Shown here: one piece after another, positions 5,563-6,559 of the stretch
Layout: the number at the start of each line of letters is the position of its first letter
How positions within the stretch are numbered: the stretch's first letter is position 1
Notes under the pieces: model-generated
The model's database searches: none
What the model was told of the DNA's origin: nothing
Seen by the model: only the letters and a program-made list of their open reading frames with translations
NCBI GenBank assembly: GCA_018396515.1
Contig: JAGTQJ010000067.1
Location: forward strand, 1-6,559
Reading direction: 5' to 3'
DNA: 6,559 nt
DNA from: Candidatus Bathyarchaeota archaeon
GTDB taxonomy: Archaea > Thermoproteota > Bathyarchaeia > TCS64
Position numbers and translations under genes: made by a program

Positions 5563-6026
5563 AGCTCTAAACCTGGTAAGACTCTAGAGAAGATGGCTTG
5601 AGCCAGTTTAGATGGAGGCAGCCTCTTCTCATCATCTGTAATCCGAACCCCCCTCTCTTCAGCCTCCTCCAGTAGCCTTCCTCTACATCTCTCCATCCAC
5701 AAGCATCTCAAGCAATTTGGGTCTGTGTAATGCCAAGTCTGTATACCATGCCTCACAGAGAAGGTTATGATCCTCCTCTCACCCAAAGGTGGGCTACGGC
5801 CCAGCAGAATGCCCCTCTCTGGGTCTACGTACTGAACGTCTATCATGTTAGCCTCTGCGGCATGGCGAAGGGCTAAGTCAACGTTCTTATAGGCTATCCT
5901 CAGGGCATCATGTACAGCCTGCCTCGATATATTGAGCCTCCTGCCTATCTCCGCTTGGCTTAAACCGCTCTTCCTCATATTCCAGATCTTCATCCGAGTA
6001 TTCGTCATGTAAGCCGAGGGTAACAT
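5559..6026 (-). CDS. Helix-turn-helix DNA-binding protein with C-terminal Cys cluster
   Basis: The 155-residue protein has a sigma-region-4/Tfx-like HTH in its N-terminal part: RMKIWNMRKSGLSQAEIGRR followed by LNISRQAVHDALRIAYKNV (11-49). A middle segment DPERGILLGRSPPLGERRII (68-87) is followed by HGIQTWHYTDPNCLRCLWME (93-112) and a third Cys at 114. His99, Cys105, Cys108 and Cys114 could bind zinc or another metal, or act as a redox switch. It most likely binds DNA and controls transcription. GGTGAGG lies 4 bases before the ATG at 6026, and an in-frame TGA directly precedes it, so this start is preferred; the ATG at 6008 (residue 7) is the alternative. It is coupled to the membrane protein that follows (four-base overlap) and sits 57 bases after the secreted-protein gene. 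I do not recognise a named family beyond the HTH. Confidence 0.8.
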   Translation of the reverse strand: MLPSAYMTNTRMKIWNMRKSGLSQAEIGRRLNISRQAVHDALRIAYKNVDLALRHAAEANMIDVQYVDPERGILLGRSPPLGERRIITFSVRHGIQTWHYTDPNCLRCLWMERCRGRLLEEAEERGVRITDDEKRLPPSKLAQAIFSRVLPGLEL

Positions 6027-6030
6027 TCAT

Positions 6031-6037
6031 CCTCACC
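6031..6037 (-). promoter_or_regulatory. Shine-Dalgarno for the HTH gene
   Basis: Minus-strand GGTGAGG lies 4 bases before the ATG at 6026. It supports that start over the in-frame ATG at 6008 and suggests translation from within a longer transcript. Confidence 0.55.
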
Positions 6038-6083
6038 TTCATGGATATATCATGAACCAGCCAGAGTATTGTGCCCCTAAAGT

Positions 6084-6485
6084 TTAATTTTCGTTTTTAA
6101 TCCTCACGAAGTATAAACCATCCGTTGGAGCCCTCACTCTCACCTCGCTTCCCCAGACTGGAGGTATTGAATCGGCCCATTCATCCGGTTCTGACTCTGG
6201 AAATACTATACCAACTCTCATCAGTGCCAAGGGGCTCCACATTATAGTAATCCCGACCTCTTGCCCCGCCCTAAGGTAGAATGGTGTCCACTTTTCAGGC
6301 CATCCATAATCATCATACATATCTGGGAAGAGGTATCCCTCAACCTCCACGGACTGTTTCGGCTCAATTTTCTCATTCCTAGTTTGATTTTCGGAAACCG
6401 CTACTTTGAGAGGAAAAGGTAGAAGCATAAGGATAACAAGGGCAAACTGTACTTCTTTGGCCATTTTATTAAATTTCCTTGTCAT
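6084..6485 (-). CDS. Small secreted protein with a pre-peptidase-like beta-sandwich
   Basis: The 133-residue product has an N-terminal signal peptide (hydrophobic core about 13-30, FALVILMLLPFPLKVAVS), then a short charged linker and one compact domain. The pattern 'FYLRAGQEVGITIMW' (69-83), 'MRVGIVFPES' (89-98), 'GSEVRVRAPTDGLYFVRIKN' (112-131) is that of bacterial/archaeal pre-peptidase C-terminal (PPC-like) beta-sandwiches, where a 'xaGqtvtItitW' strand and a final 'aPtdGxYxvrIxN' hairpin recur. Such domains are usually non-catalytic and bind sugars or other surface proteins. The protein stops right after the last recognised strand, so it may lack the closing strand; no cysteine follows the signal, so it is not a lipoprotein. 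The start could be the ATG at 6485 or the Met at residue 8. It may lead a unit with the HTH and membrane genes downstream. Confidence 0.65.
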   Translation of the reverse strand: MTRKFNKMAKEVQFALVILMLLPFPLKVAVSENQTRNEKIEPKQSVEVEGYLFPDMYDDYGWPEKWTPFYLRAGQEVGITIMWSPLALMRVGIVFPESEPDEWADSIPPVWGSEVRVRAPTDGLYFVRIKNEN

Positions 6486-6510
6486 ACATCCTCGGTTATG
6501 GATGTCAAGT

Positions 6511-6538
6511 ATTAAACTTTACTACCGGGTTATAAAAT
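6511..6538 (-). promoter_or_regulatory. Promoter region of the small secreted-protein gene (two TATA candidates)
   Basis: On the minus strand, aaagtttaat (6511-6520) is centred about 29 bases before the ATG at 6485 and would give a leaderless transcript. A more typical ttttataa (6531-6538) lies further out and would give a 20-25 base leader that includes GAGG near the start codon. Which one is used cannot be told from sequence. Confidence 0.4.
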
Positions 6539-6559
6539 AGAGAGTTGGTATAGTATTTC

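Noticed and set aside
1..6559. CRISPR array, insertion sequence with transposase, phage genes or a known defence system
   Set aside because: No regularly spaced direct repeats, no transposase-like protein and no phage structural or defence nuclease genes were seen; the HEPN-like protein alone is not enough to claim a defence system.

Overview
The window looks like a piece of an archaeal chromosome, probably a thermophile of the Thermoproteota/TACK or Korarchaeota type. The evidence is an ATP-dependent archaeal DNA ligase, arginine coded mostly by AGG/AGA, AT-rich TATA boxes about 30-35 bases before several starts (leaderless or very short-leader transcripts), and a HEPN/PaREP1-like small protein. 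A species cannot be named from the sequence.

Layout. Bases 1-271 (+) hold the C-terminal end of a class V aminotransferase (cysteine desulfurase-like). Its reading frame is broken near base 22-29. Bases 438-2075 (+) encode a complete ATP-dependent DNA ligase, the one clear housekeeping gene. Bases 2270-2712 (+) encode a HEPN/PaREP1-like helical protein whose N-terminal part lies in a different frame from the rest, so it is frameshifted. Bases 2713-3242 are mostly without an intact gene. They contain a short GC-richer coding relic (2886-3044) that resembles the N-terminus of a nitrite/sulfite reductase, plus two inverted repeats. From there on every gene is on the minus strand. One two-gene transcription unit (4531 to 3243) encodes an aromatic-rich secreted protein and a membrane-anchored DUF4367-like protein. 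A 323-base gap (4532-4854) follows, with a possible creatininase N-terminal relic. A second unit (6485 to 4855) encodes a small secreted beta-sandwich-type protein, a helix-turn-helix protein with a Cys cluster, and a single-pass membrane protein whose start overlaps the regulator's stop by four bases.

How the genes may work together. The best candidate for something new is the translationally coupled pair of HTH regulator (5559-6026) and single-pass membrane protein (4855-5562). The membrane protein has a short cytoplasmic tail with a GWCP motif, one membrane helix and a large outer domain. This resembles a bacterial sigma/anti-sigma or membrane-tethered regulator layout, built here from archaeal parts. 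Small secreted or anchored proteins lie on both sides, so a cell-surface sensing module with its outputs is conceivable, but that is inference. Several broken genes in a short stretch suggest either a decaying accessory region or homopolymer errors in the assembly.
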